A stretch of DNA of 11,006 nt from Dictyoglomota bacterium (GCA_029776735.1 JAKOUL010000004.1:1-11006); one strand, 5' to 3'. Counted from the stretch's first letter, positions 1-6,786 are shown. Notes: generated from the sequence alone by a model not told the origin. Numbers and translations are program-made.

Positions 1-581
1 TTCCACAAACCCACAGAAGTAGTTGAAATAGCCGTTGCTCCTGCTTTTAAAATATCCTTTGCCTCTTCGGGAGTTCTTATAAGTCCTCCTGCAATTAAAG
101 GATAAGGAATCTGTGCCTTTAACTCTTCTCCTAAATGGATGAATATAATGCCTGGAAGAATCTCTACAAGATCTGGTTCTGCAGTTTGCATAATTCTTAC
201 ACCTGTAGCCAGTGCGGAGGAATCTAAGACAAAAAATCTTTGGACGGCTAACAATTCTTCTGCCTTTGCCTGTTGAATAAGATTTGTCCTCGTAGTAATA
301 ATACCATCAATTCCTACTACATCTCCCAAATATCTTAAAGCATACTTATCTTGTGCTAATCCTTCTAATAGATCTAAGTGTATAAAAACAAGCTTTCCAT
401 GAGATTTAATCTCTTGTACCAAATTAGGAAGGGTTAAAACATTAGTCTTTAATAAAAAAAGCACCTTTGACTTACTCTGGAGAGCTTGAGAAAGACGCTC
501 TTCTTCTCTTACCGCAGAGATGATAGGATTACCCTTAAGAACCTCTAAAAAATCGTTCTTAGTGAGCCTCTTTTTTTCCAT
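1..581 (-). CDS. glpP: Glycerol-3-phosphate-responsive antiterminator GlpP (3' end cut by window edge)
   Basis: A minus-strand reading frame opens at ATG 579-581 behind a purine-rich site (GGAGAGGAGAGGGAA) and stays open for 193 codons to the left edge; the GlpP family is about 190 residues, so only the last few codons are missing. Recognisable family stretches are HLDLLEGLAQDKYALRYL (about residue 70), GIDGIITTRTNLIQQAK (about 93), RFFVLDSSALATG (about 119), PLIAGGLIRTPEEAK (about 166) and AGATAISTT near the end, which fit the TIM-barrel-like GlpP fold. Known for the family: with glycerol-3-phosphate bound, GlpP acts on the leader mRNA of glycerol genes (glpFK, glpD) and prevents premature termination. 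No glycerol gene lies in this window, so any target would be further left or elsewhere. The gene has its own promoter and no overlap with rtcB. Confidence 0.88.
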   Translation of the reverse strand, partial: MEKKRLTKNDFLEVLKGNPIISAVREEERLSQALQSKSKVLFLLKTNVLTLPNLVQEIKSHGKLVFIHLDLLEGLAQDKYALRYLGDVVGIDGIITTRTNLIQQAKAEELLAVQRFFVLDSSALATGVRIMQTAEPDLVEILPGIIFIHLGEELKAQIPYPLIAGGLIRTPEEAKDILKAGATAISTTSVGLW

Positions 582-628
582 TTCCCTCTCCTCTCCCAAA
601 AATTTTTTAAGTTATATTCTCATTTTTC

Positions 629-654
629 ATTATATCAGAAAAAAATAGTGTCAA
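629..654 (-). promoter_or_regulatory. Predicted promoter of glpP
   Basis: Read on the minus strand, a perfect TTGACA (649-654) is followed after 14 bases by a perfect TATAAT (629-634) preceded by TG one base upstream, i.e. an extended -10 (TGATATAAT). It lies about 48 bases upstream of the glpP start and downstream of the rtcB terminator, so it is in the right place to drive glpP alone. The spacer is shorter than the usual 17, but an extended -10 can compensate for that. This is a prediction from sequence only. Confidence 0.55.
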
Positions 655-687
655 AAAGAATAATTTTATGGTATAAATATGTACTTT

Positions 688-723
688 TAAAAAGGGGGGA
701 CTATCTCCCCTCTTCCCCCCTTT
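688..723 (-). terminator. Rho-independent terminator of rtcB
   Basis: On the minus strand, 10 bases past the rtcB stop, AAAGGGGGGA (723-714) pairs perfectly with TCCCCCCTTT (700-691) around a 13-base loop. The 3' arm runs into TTTTT (down to 689). A 10-bp stem with six G:C pairs plus a T run is a classic intrinsic terminator, and it separates rtcB from glpP. Confidence 0.85.
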
Positions 724-733
724 AAATTTTTCT

Positions 734-2194
734 CTATCCTTTAATTACTGCAAGAGGTTTCATCTGAGCAACTCTTTTTGATATACCTGCATTATGCACC
801 ACATTCACTACATCTACCACATTTTTATATGCTTCGGAAGCCTCCTCCACCACAGATGCTTTTGAAGCTGCCTTTACAATTATTCCTCTCTCAAGAAGCT
901 CTTTCTCAATATCTGAGGCTTTCCTTCCACTCTTTAGAAGCTTACTTCTACTTTGAGTCCTTCCTGCTCCATGACATGTGGAGCCAAAAGAGATCTCCAT
1001 TGCCTTAGGAAGACCTATAAGTAAAAAGGAAGATCTTCCCATATCTCCAGGGATTATCACAGGCTGACCAATATCCTTATAGTCTGCAGGAAGATCAGGA
1101 TGCCCTGCAGAAAAAGCTCTGGTAGCACCCTTTCTATGAACTACAACCTCTTCCATCTTTCCATCCACATTATGCTCTTCTAACTTTGCAATATTATGAG
1201 CCACGTCATAAATAAGTCTCATACCCAGTTTATCTGCACCTTCTCTAAGTACCTCTTCAAATACCTCTCTTACCCAATGGGTAATCATCTGTCTATTTGC
1301 CCATGCAAAGTTTGCTGCAGCACACATAGCTTGAAAATAGTCTTGCCCTTCAGGAGAATCAAAAGGAGCACAGGCTAATTGTTTATCAGGTAACTCTATC
1401 CCATATTTTCTCATGGCATTAGACATAACTCTTATATAATCTTCTGCCACCTGATATCCAAGTCCCCGAGAACCTGTATGGACCATTATCATTATCTGAT
1501 CAGGAAATATGCCAAATCTATCTGCAATCTCTGGTTCAAATACTCTACTTACCACCTGAATTTCCAAGAAATGATTTCCAGATCCCAAAGTGCCCAGTTG
1601 ATATTCTCCTCTTTCCTTTGCCCTACGAGATAGCTTATCAGAATTAGCATAGGTAATTCTTCCATTCTCCTCTATGTGTTCCAAATCTTCTTTCCATCCA
1701 TATCCCTCCGTTACAACCCACTGAGCACCCTTTTCTAAGACTTCTTCTAATTCCTTTCCCTTTACCCTTAACTCTCCTTCAGATCCTACTCCAGCAGGAA
1801 TCTTAGCAAAAAGCTCATCTACAAGATCTCTTATCTTGGGCATCACATCATCCTTAGCCAGATTTGTACGAATGAGCCTTACACCACAATTTATATCATA
1901 TCCTACCCCTCCTGGAGATATAACTCCTTCCTTTTTACTCATAGCTGCAACACCACCAATAGGAAAACCATATCCCCAATGAATATCAGGCATAGCTAAG
2001 GAGTATTTAATAATCCCAGGAAGCGAAGCCACATTTGCTACTTGTTCTGGAGATTGATCTTTTAATATATCTTCTATAAGCTTTTCATCAGCAAATATTA
2101 TCCCTGGAACCCTCATAAAGGGCTTGTATGCCTTTGGTATTTCATATCTATATTCATCTATTTTATTTAAAATACCTTTCCATTCATTTCCCAT
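734..2194 (-). CDS. rtcB: RNA-splicing ligase RtcB (3'-phosphate/5'-OH RNA ligase)
   Basis: The product is 486 residues, the size of archaeal RtcB without an intein and longer than the E. coli type. RtcB joins RNA 2',3'-cyclic phosphate or 3'-phosphate ends to 5'-OH ends using GTP and Mn2+, in tRNA splicing or RNA repair. Visible motifs: DINCGVRLIRT with metal ligands D100 and C103; GSGNHFLE with H208; HTGSRGLG with H239; YDVAHN with H333; HRKGATRAFSAG and PGDMGRSSFL, which bind guanine nucleotide; CHGAGR with H408, the expected GMP-accepting nucleophile; and the C-terminal LAVIKG with the conserved Lys485. All catalytic residues are present, so it should be active. The start ATG has GGAGGTG (2202-2208) seven bases upstream. 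It is transcribed divergently from yjbQ and ends at a strong terminator. No archease gene, the usual activator, is visible here. Confidence 0.96.
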   Translation of the reverse strand: MGNEWKGILNKIDEYRYEIPKAYKPFMRVPGIIFADEKLIEDILKDQSPEQVANVASLPGIIKYSLAMPDIHWGYGFPIGGVAAMSKKEGVISPGGVGYDINCGVRLIRTNLAKDDVMPKIRDLVDELFAKIPAGVGSEGELRVKGKELEEVLEKGAQWVVTEGYGWKEDLEHIEENGRITYANSDKLSRRAKERGEYQLGTLGSGNHFLEIQVVSRVFEPEIADRFGIFPDQIMIMVHTGSRGLGYQVAEDYIRVMSNAMRKYGIELPDKQLACAPFDSPEGQDYFQAMCAAANFAWANRQMITHWVREVFEEVLREGADKLGMRLIYDVAHNIAKLEEHNVDGKMEEVVVHRKGATRAFSAGHPDLPADYKDIGQPVIIPGDMGRSSFLLIGLPKAMEISFGSTCHGAGRTQSRSKLLKSGRKASDIEKELLERGIIVKAASKASVVEEASEAYKNVVDVVNVVHNAGISKRVAQMKPLAVIKG

Positions 2195-2231
2195 TAAAAT
2201 TCACCTCCAATTTTCCTTAAAGGAAAAAATC

Positions 2232-2259
2232 CTGATTTTTCATCTATAATTATTATAAT
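2232..2259 (+). promoter_or_regulatory. Possible promoter of yjbQ in the rtcB/yjbQ divergent gap
   Basis: The 104-bp gap between the two starts holds a TATAAT at 2254-2259, with a weak -35 (CTGATT, 2232-2237) 16 bases upstream. A second TATAAT lies at 2245-2250, and the same AT block reads TATAAT on the minus strand at 2252-2257, so -10-like boxes face both ways. That fits a divergent promoter for rtcB and yjbQ, but the -35 boxes are poor and such AT-rich sequence gives chance matches. Confidence 0.3.
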
Positions 2260-2298
2260 GGATATGAGAAATAAAGAGAAAGGAGGAAAGACATCAAA

Positions 2299-2703
2299 AT
2301 GTTTTTTGAAATTTCTGTTTCTACACCTCAAAAGGTAGTACTTATGGATATAACCGATAAAATAGAGGATGTTATTGAAAAAAGTAATGTAAAAAATGGC
2401 ATATGTTTCATCTTTGTACCCCATACCACAGCAGGAATTATCATAAATGAAAACTATGATCCCAGTGTAGTAAGAGACATCCTAAGTACATATGATAAGT
2501 TAGTACCTCAGAGTGGAATATATTCCCATGCTGAGGGAAATTCTCCTGCACACATAAAATCCACTATTGTAGGTGCAAATACTTTTGTCCTCATAAGAGA
2601 CGGAAAACTAAACTTAGGCACATGGCAAGGATTATTCTTTGCTGAGTTTGATGGTCCAAGATTTAGAAAAGTTTGGATTGACATCATAGAAGAAAAAGAG
2701 TAA
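2299..2703 (+). CDS. yjbQ: YjbQ / UPF0047 family protein
   Basis: The 134-residue product spans the whole family length. Conserved blocks: FVPHTTAGIIINEN (39-52, with H42), DPSVVRDI (54-61), YSHAEGNSPAHIKS (75-88, with H77, E79, N81 and H85), LGTWQGLFFAEFDGPR (106-121) and a final beta strand. Family members are small trimeric proteins whose conserved His residues are thought to bind a metal. The E. coli member was reported to have weak thiamin-phosphate synthase activity, but the true cellular role is not settled, so I would not assign a reaction. ATG 2299 is supported by AGGAGG at 2281-2286. It is divergent from rtcB and followed 47 bp later by a tiny membrane-protein gene before a shared terminator, so the two are probably co-transcribed. 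Confidence 0.93.
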   Translation: MFFEISVSTPQKVVLMDITDKIEDVIEKSNVKNGICFIFVPHTTAGIIINENYDPSVVRDILSTYDKLVPQSGIYSHAEGNSPAHIKSTIVGANTFVLIRDGKLNLGTWQGLFFAEFDGPRFRKVWIDIIEEKE

Positions 2704-2750
2704 ATTAAATAGTATAAACTCTTTAAAGAGAGAAAGGGGGGATAAAAGAA

Positions 2751-2831
2751 ATGGCATGGTATTGGTGGGTATTAATAATAATTGTCATCATTCTCCTAAT
2801 CTGGTATTTCACAAAAGGCAATAAGAAGTAG
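2751..2831 (+). CDS. Tiny single-span membrane protein (26 aa), unknown function
   Basis: ATG 2751 opens a 26-codon frame ending at TAG 2829-2831. A purine-rich AAAGGGGGG (2734-2742) lies eight bases upstream and is a plausible ribosome binding site. The protein starts MAWYWWVLIIIVIILL, continues IWYF and ends in the positively charged tail TKGNKK. This is one hydrophobic helix of about 18-20 residues with an aromatic belt at each end and a Lys-rich C-terminus, which predicts an N-out/C-in topology. It sits between yjbQ and a strong terminator, so it would be the last gene of the yjbQ transcript. I do not recognise the family. Small size means chance cannot be excluded, but the ribosome binding site, the charge pattern and the position before the terminator together make it credible. 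Confidence 0.65.
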   Translation: MAWYWWVLIIIVIILLIWYFTKGNKK

Positions 2832-2867
2832 AATTTAGTCATTATAGAGCAATATTTACTCTTAAAG

Positions 2868-2898
2868 AAAGGGGATGGCAAAATGCCATCCCCTTTTT
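2868..2898 (+). terminator. Rho-independent terminator of the yjbQ unit
   Basis: GGGGATGGCA (2871-2880) pairs perfectly with TGCCATCCCC (2884-2893) around an AAA loop and is followed by TTTTT (2894-2898). AAA before the stem (2868-2870) can extend the pairing to 13 bp. It lies 36 bases after the 26-aa gene's stop and ahead of pncA, so it ends the yjbQ transcript and insulates pncA. Confidence 0.93.
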
Positions 2899-2911
2899 AT
2901 TTTAATAATCT

Positions 2912-2937
2912 TTGAATTATATTATATAATATATGAC
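2912..2937 (+). promoter_or_regulatory. Possible promoter of pncA-pncB
   Basis: Between the terminator and the pncA start lies an AT-rich stretch with TTGAAT (2912-2917) and, 14 bases on, TATGAC (2932-2937). A perfect TATAAT is at 2925-2930, but only weak -35 candidates match it (TTTAAT at 2901-2906, 18-base spacer). A promoter must lie close by because the terminator is immediately upstream; the exact boxes are uncertain. Confidence 0.3.
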
Positions 2938-2962
2938 AATGGAAATTTTTGGAGGTAAATAA

Positions 2963-3505
2963 ATGAGATATGCCTTAATAATAATAGATATGGTGGTAGA
3001 TTTTGTAACAGGAAAGTTTGGAAACCCTTATGCTCAAAAGATTGTCCCTAATATAAAAGAGCTCATTAATTCGGCTCACCACCTAAATATACCCATAATA
3101 TATCTTAGAGATGCCCATACCCCTGGTGATAAAGAACTGGAAGTGTGGGGAGAACATGCTATGGAAGGCGAAAAGGGCTCTGAAATAATTCCAGAACTAT
3201 CTCCCGAGGAGAAAGATTATGTGATAAAGAAAAAAGTATATAGTGGTTTTTACAAAACAGAGCTTGAAGAATTACTTAGGGAACTAAATGTAGATACTGT
3301 AGTTCTTACGGGTACCAGTACTCATATATGTGTCATTCATAATTCTGCAGATGCATTCTTCAGAGGATTTAATGTAATAGTGGTTTCGGATGCAACAGCA
3401 TCCTTTATACCTGAAGAACATGAAAGAGCCTTGAAATATATGAAAGAGATTCACAATGCAAAACTTTATATGACAGGAGAATTAATAGAGAGGTGGGAAA
3501 GCTAA
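2963..3505 (+). CDS. pncA: Nicotinamidase (isochorismatase-fold amidohydrolase)
   Basis: The 180-residue product has the isochorismatase-like fold and hydrolyses nicotinamide to nicotinate and ammonia in the cytoplasm. The expected catalytic triad is visible: D9 in IIIDMVVDF, a Lys at about 90 in KKKVYSGF, and C123 in the TGTSTHICV block that carries the family's cis-peptide. Metal ligands match the nicotinamidase pattern: D50 and H52 in LRDAH, and H65 in WGEHAMEG. Metal ligands and the neighbour gene favour nicotinamidase over isochorismatase or other family members. ATG 2963 has GGAGGT (2951-2956) six bases upstream. The next gene, nicotinate phosphoribosyltransferase, starts one base after this stop and would use the product directly. 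Confidence 0.9.
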   Translation: MRYALIIIDMVVDFVTGKFGNPYAQKIVPNIKELINSAHHLNIPIIYLRDAHTPGDKELEVWGEHAMEGEKGSEIIPELSPEEKDYVIKKKVYSGFYKTELEELLRELNVDTVVLTGTSTHICVIHNSADAFFRGFNVIVVSDATASFIPEEHERALKYMKEIHNAKLYMTGELIERWES

Positions 3506-3506
3506 T

Positions 3507-4691
3507 ATGAAGGATTTCTTAATTGCAAAACCAGAGGATATAAAAAATGGTCTTAATACAGATGCCTATTTCCTAAGGACTGAAGAAACCTTAGATGGAC
3601 TTAAAAAGAACCCTTATGTAGTATCAGAGCTTTTTACCAAAAGTTTTCCTGATCCAAATTATATTTTTGGCGTAGCACTGGGAATATATGAGATAGCAAA
3701 ACTACTTGAGGGAATACCTGTAGATGTCTATGCCGTAGATGAGGGAGAGATCTTTTTCCCTTATGAACCTATTATCCAGATAAGGGGGAAATATAGAGAT
3801 TTTGCAAGATATGAGACATCAATTCTTGGCTTTGTATGTTTTATGTCGGGAATTGCTACAAAATCTGCCAGAGTAAGAATTGCTGCAAAAGATAAAAAAA
3901 TCCATAGTTTTGGTACCAGGCGTCAGCATCCCTTCCTTTCTCCTGTGGTTGAGTATGCTGCATATGTATCAGGATTTGATGGAGTCTCCAATGTACTTGG
4001 GGCAAAATATATATATAAAACTCCTGTAGGGACAATGCCTCATGCTCTTATACTTATTATAGGAGATGAAAAGGAAGCATTCTCAGCCTTTGATCAATAT
4101 GTAGATCCAAAGGTACCAAGGATTGCTCTTATTGATACTTACGGCTCTCCTACGGTAGGAGCCATTAATGCATTAGAAGCCTTAAAAGAAAAGCTTCAAG
4201 GGGTAAGATTAGACAGTAAAGATTATGTCTATCTCATAAAGGATATAAGATGGGAATTTGCCCGAAGAGGATATCCTAATGTACAGATATTCTTAAGTGG
4301 AGGACTTGACGAATACGAAGTAGAAAAATATCGTGACTTAGTGGATGCTTTTGGTATTGGCACAAAAGTTGCCAATGCACCTGTTATAGACTTTGCTCTT
4401 AAAATTGTAGAGGTGGAAGGAAATCCTGTTGCCAAATCAAGCAATATGCCTGGGGCAAAGCAGATCCAAAGAGGAGAAAACTTTGAAGATACAGTAAGAC
4501 TATTTACTTCAGAGATCATCCCTGGCAAAAAACCCCTTATAAAACCTCTTATAAGAGATGGAAAAATTGTAAGAGATTTTGAAGAGATAGACAGTATTAG
4601 AAAAAGAATTCTCAACAACCTCAACCTGTTACCTGAAAATATGAGGGTAATAGAAGGAGGTAAAACCTATATTCCTGAGTTTTTACCTTGA
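3507..4691 (+). CDS. pncB: Nicotinate phosphoribosyltransferase (archaeal-like short form)
   Basis: The 394-residue enzyme converts nicotinate and PRPP to nicotinate mononucleotide, the first step of the Preiss-Handler NAD pathway. Conserved parts: an N-terminal DAYFLRTEETL (19-29), ILGFVCFMSGIATKSARVRIA (106-126), SFGTRRQHP (134-142, with H141 the likely phosphorylated or active-site His and the RR pair), GFDGVSNVLGA (156-166), GTMPHA (175-180), SGGLDEYEV (264-272) and AFGIGTKVANAP (281-292) for phosphate binding. Length and motif spacing resemble the short Thermoplasma-type enzyme rather than the longer Bacillus type. It starts one base after the pncA stop, with an AGAGAGG-type site inside the end of pncA, so the two are coupled in one operon. 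A quinolinate phosphoribosyltransferase is related but lacks the FGTRRxHP context with this spacing. Confidence 0.92.
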   Translation: MKDFLIAKPEDIKNGLNTDAYFLRTEETLDGLKKNPYVVSELFTKSFPDPNYIFGVALGIYEIAKLLEGIPVDVYAVDEGEIFFPYEPIIQIRGKYRDFARYETSILGFVCFMSGIATKSARVRIAAKDKKIHSFGTRRQHPFLSPVVEYAAYVSGFDGVSNVLGAKYIYKTPVGTMPHALILIIGDEKEAFSAFDQYVDPKVPRIALIDTYGSPTVGAINALEALKEKLQGVRLDSKDYVYLIKDIRWEFARRGYPNVQIFLSGGLDEYEVEKYRDLVDAFGIGTKVANAPVIDFALKIVEVEGNPVAKSSNMPGAKQIQRGENFEDTVRLFTSEIIPGKKPLIKPLIRDGKIVRDFEEIDSIRKRILNNLNLLPENMRVIEGGKTYIPEFLP

Positions 4692-4733
4692 CGAGAATAA
4701 ACTTTTTTGTTAGTATTACCTTCGTATTATTAT

Positions 4734-4759
4734 TTGATCTTAATTGAATTTCATAAAAT
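4734..4759 (+). promoter_or_regulatory. Possible promoter of the rpmH operon
   Basis: The 94-bp gap between pncB and rpmH is very AT-rich. TTGATC (4734-4739) and TAAAAT (4754-4759) are the best boxes, again with a short 14-base spacer. No intrinsic terminator is visible after pncB, so some readthrough from the NAD-salvage genes into rpmH is possible. The call rests mainly on the expected need for a strong promoter here. Confidence 0.3.
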
Positions 4760-4785
4760 TACTTTGAGATAGGGGAGAACAAAAA

Positions 4786-4914
4786 ATGAAGAGGACTTAT
4801 CAGCCTAAAAAATATCATAGAAAAAGATCTCATGGATTTCGCGTACGAATGAGAGATCACAAAAGAGTGATAAAGAAAAGAAGACTAAAAGGAAGAAAGA
4901 GATTAGCCGTTTAA
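4786..4914 (+). CDS. rpmH: 50S ribosomal protein L34 (shortened form)
   Basis: A 42-codon gene starts at ATG 4786 with AGGGGAG (4771-4777) eight bases upstream. The product begins [19 protein letters not shown] and ends LKGRKRLAV, the unmistakable L34 signature, and nearly half its residues are Lys or Arg. L34 binds 23S rRNA in the large subunit. Compared with the usual 44-46 residues it is about two shorter: the region normally reading M-x-x-x-N-G-R is MRDHKRV, so the conserved Asn-Gly pair is missing. It heads the rpmH-rnpA-yidD-yidC-jag-mnmE block. Confidence 0.96.
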   Translation: MKRTYQPKKYHRKRSHGFRVRMRDHKRVIKKRRLKGRKRLAV

Positions 4915-4915
4915 T

Positions 4916-5275
4916 TTGGGATCTTTTTCTTTTCCAAAAGAGGAACGTTTAAAAAAACAAGAGGATTTTTTAAAAATCTTGAGAGAGGGAAAGCCATATT
5001 TCCTCTCTAAGAATTTTGTGGTTTATATAAGAAAAGCAGAAAAAAGAAAGATAGGCATCAGTATAAATAAAAAAGTAGGAACAGCTGTAGTAAGGAATAG
5101 AATAAAAAGGCTTATAAGAGAAGTATATCGATTGCACCGTCCTTATTTAAGAGATGATATAGAGATGTTAATAATAGTCAAACCAGGGGAAGAAATAAAG
5201 GATATAGACTTCCATAAAATGAAAAATATGCTTATAAAAATATGGGAAAAAGCCGGCGTGTTCAAAAATGATTAA
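4916..5275 (+). CDS. rnpA: Ribonuclease P protein component
   Basis: The 119-residue basic protein assists the RNase P RNA in trimming 5' leaders of pre-tRNAs. It shows the family start [13 protein letters not shown], the central beta strands ([18 protein letters not shown]) and the diagnostic RNR box [15 protein letters not shown] (58-72). The start must be TTG 4916: no ATG or GTG lies between the in-frame stop at 4904-4906 and the conserved FPKEERL. Only one base separates this TTG from the rpmH stop and there is no strong ribosome binding site nearby, so translation probably depends on ribosomes ending rpmH. It overlaps yidD by eight bases. Confidence 0.95.
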   Translation: MGSFSFPKEERLKKQEDFLKILREGKPYFLSKNFVVYIRKAEKRKIGISINKKVGTAVVRNRIKRLIREVYRLHRPYLRDDIEMLIIVKPGEEIKDIDFHKMKNMLIKIWEKAGVFKND

Positions 5276-5531
5276 AAATTTGTTAATACTTCTTATAAAA
5301 TTTTATAAGACCTTTATATCTCCTGTATTACCCCAAAGCTGTAGATTCTATCCCACATGCTCTTCCTATGCATTAGAAGCTGTAGAAAGATTTGGACCAT
5401 GGACAGGCGGTATTTTAGCAGCAAAAAGAATTCTAAGATGTCATCCCTTTAATCCTGGAGGTTATGACCCAGTACCTACGCAAGAAGAATTGCTAAATTT
5501 AAAATTCTATAAGGAGGAAAAAAATAGATGA
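5268..5531 (+). CDS. yidD: Membrane protein insertion efficiency factor YidD
   Basis: The 87-residue product has the whole YidD core: an amphipathic N-terminal helix (about residues 1-20), [20 protein letters not shown] (24-43), [20 protein letters not shown] (51-70), and conserved cysteines 25, 31 and 58. YidD sits at the inner face of the membrane and helps YidC-dependent insertion. The ATG overlaps the last eight bases of rnpA, and there is no clear ribosome binding site, which fits translational coupling. The stop overlaps the yidC ATG by four bases. Confidence 0.95.
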   Translation: MIKNLLILLIKFYKTFISPVLPQSCRFYPTCSSYALEAVERFGPWTGGILAAKRILRCHPFNPGGYDPVPTQEELLNLKFYKEEKNR

Positions 5532-6166
5532 TTAAAGCATTAGCAGATGGACTTGGTTTTCTTTTAGAGCTTTTTTATTCCTGGATAGGAAACTATGGAC
5601 TTGCCATTATATTACTTACCATTTTTGTAAGAATTATTCTATATCCTTTGACTCACGCCCAGTTAAAATCTATCCTTCTTCAGCAGAAAATTCAACCTGA
5701 AGTTAAAAAGATCCAAGAAAAATTTAAAGATGATCCTCAAGCTATGAACCGAGAACTCATGATCTTATACCAACAATACAAGATAAATCCTATGATGGGA
5801 TGTCTACCTCTCATTATTCAGTTCCCTATATTAATAGCTCTGTATCAGCTTCTTTTGAATTATAAATATACAGCCACACCAAGCTTTTTATGGATGTCTG
5901 ATCTCACAAAAACTGACAATATTCTCCTGATCCTTATGGGAGTAGTTACTTACTTCTCAGGAGCTTTAAGTTCCATGGCTTCAGCGCCTGAACAGAAAAA
6001 ACAGCAGCAAATTACAAATATATTTACCACTGTTCTCTTCACATTCATATTCTTTCTTTATAAAGTACCTGCAGGAGTTATGCTCTACTGGGTTGCTTCA
6101 AGTTTATTCCAACTCTTGCAGCAGTTTGTAGTGTTTCGGCTTCACTCAGGAGGACAGAAAATATGA
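5528..6166 (+). CDS. yidC: Membrane protein insertase YidC (short form)
   Basis: The 212-residue product is the core insertase only; it lacks the large periplasmic domain of E. coli YidC and the lipoprotein signal typical of Bacillus homologues. About five hydrophobic segments are visible: near 20-40 ([17 protein letters not shown], with the conserved Arg35 that contacts substrates), 90-112 ([20 protein letters not shown]), 130-150, 165-183 and 184-203 ([19 protein letters not shown]). A basic cytoplasmic hairpin lies between the first two (about 42-85). The absence of an obvious N-terminal signal helix is unusual but is known among compact homologues. AAGGAGG (5511-5517) gives a good ribosome binding site. 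It overlaps yidD and jag by four bases each. Confidence 0.94.
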   Translation: MIKALADGLGFLLELFYSWIGNYGLAIILLTIFVRIILYPLTHAQLKSILLQQKIQPEVKKIQEKFKDDPQAMNRELMILYQQYKINPMMGCLPLIIQFPILIALYQLLLNYKYTATPSFLWMSDLTKTDNILLILMGVVTYFSGALSSMASAPEQKKQQQITNIFTTVLFTFIFFLYKVPAGVMLYWVASSLFQLLQQFVVFRLHSGGQKI

Positions 6167-6786
6167 GAGAGATAGAAACTGAAGGAAAAACCTTAGAGGA
6201 AGCCCTCTCCAAGGCAGAAGAATTTCTTAATGTACCTTTAGAAGAGATTGATTATAAGATCTTAGAGTATGGAAGAGAAGGAATCCTCGGGATAGGAACA
6301 AAACCCTATCGGATATATGCCAAGATTAAAAACTCTAATGAGAACCTTTTAAAAGATTTTTTGCAAGAGATTCTTAAAAGATTAGATGTAAATGCCAAGA
6401 TAAAAGTTCAAAAAGAGGAAGATCATATAAAGCTTAGTATTGAGGGAGAAAACTTAGGAGATCTTATAGGATCTTCAGGAAAGACCTTAGCATCTTTAGA
6501 ATTTATTATAAGGCTATATGCATCAAAAAATCAGATCACAGATGTAATTTCTCTTGATATAGATCATTATAGAGAAAGAAAAGAAAAATATTTAGAAACT
6601 CTTGCTCAAAAGGTAGCTTCAAAAGTAAAAATAGAAAAGACAGAGTATAAGTTTCCTCCTATGACTGCAAGAGAAAGAAGAATCATACATCTTACTCTTC
6701 AAGATGATCCTGATGTGACAACCTATAGCGAGGGGGAAGAGCCTGAACGAAGGGTGATTATTGCACCAAAGAAAAATGAAAAATGA
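6163..6786 (+). CDS. jag: RNA-binding protein KhpB/Jag (Jag-N, KH, R3H)
   Basis: The 207-residue product has three parts in order: a Jag-N domain (1-52) with EGREGILGIGTKPYRIYAKI-like sequence; a KH domain (about 75-145) with the loop LIGSSGKTLASL at 101-112; and an R3H domain (about 147-207) with the R-x3-H pair R172/H176. Family members bind RNA, usually with KhpA, and influence cell division and envelope growth. AGGAGG (6148-6153) is a clear ribosome binding site. It overlaps yidC by four bases (ATGA) and mnmE by 11 bases. The yidC-jag link is widely conserved. Confidence 0.94.
   Translation: MREIETEGKTLEEALSKAEEFLNVPLEEIDYKILEYGREGILGIGTKPYRIYAKIKNSNENLLKDFLQEILKRLDVNAKIKVQKEEDHIKLSIEGENLGDLIGSSGKTLASLEFIIRLYASKNQITDVISLDIDHYRERKEKYLETLAQKVASKVKIEKTEYKFPPMTARERRIIHLTLQDDPDVTTYSEGEEPERRVIIAPKKNEK

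Noticed and set aside
2211..2227. Small hairpin (TTTTCC ... GGAAAA) in the rtcB leader
   Set aside because: A six-bp A:T-rich stem would be unstable at high temperature, and no riboswitch-like structure surrounds it.
2194..2424. Minus-strand 76-codon frame overlapping the start of yjbQ and ending at rtcB
   Set aside because: It would be antisense to conserved yjbQ codons, crosses the promoter region, and has no supporting site.
2719..2730. Perfect palindrome CTCTTTAAAGAG before the 26-aa gene
   Set aside because: It is short and AT-rich with no second copy seen in the window; likely chance.
4229..4624. Minus-strand 131-codon frame opposite pncB
   Set aside because: It is antisense to conserved coding sequence of pncB, has a low-complexity composition and no ribosome binding site.
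4677..4709. Possible terminator after pncB (AGTTT ... AAACT then T run)
   Set aside because: Only a five-bp, mostly A:T stem with a long loop; too weak to call an intrinsic terminator.
6761..6775. Upstream TTG start for mnmE
   Set aside because: It would add MHQRK before the family-typical MKNDTIAAIS; ATG 6776 is the better start.
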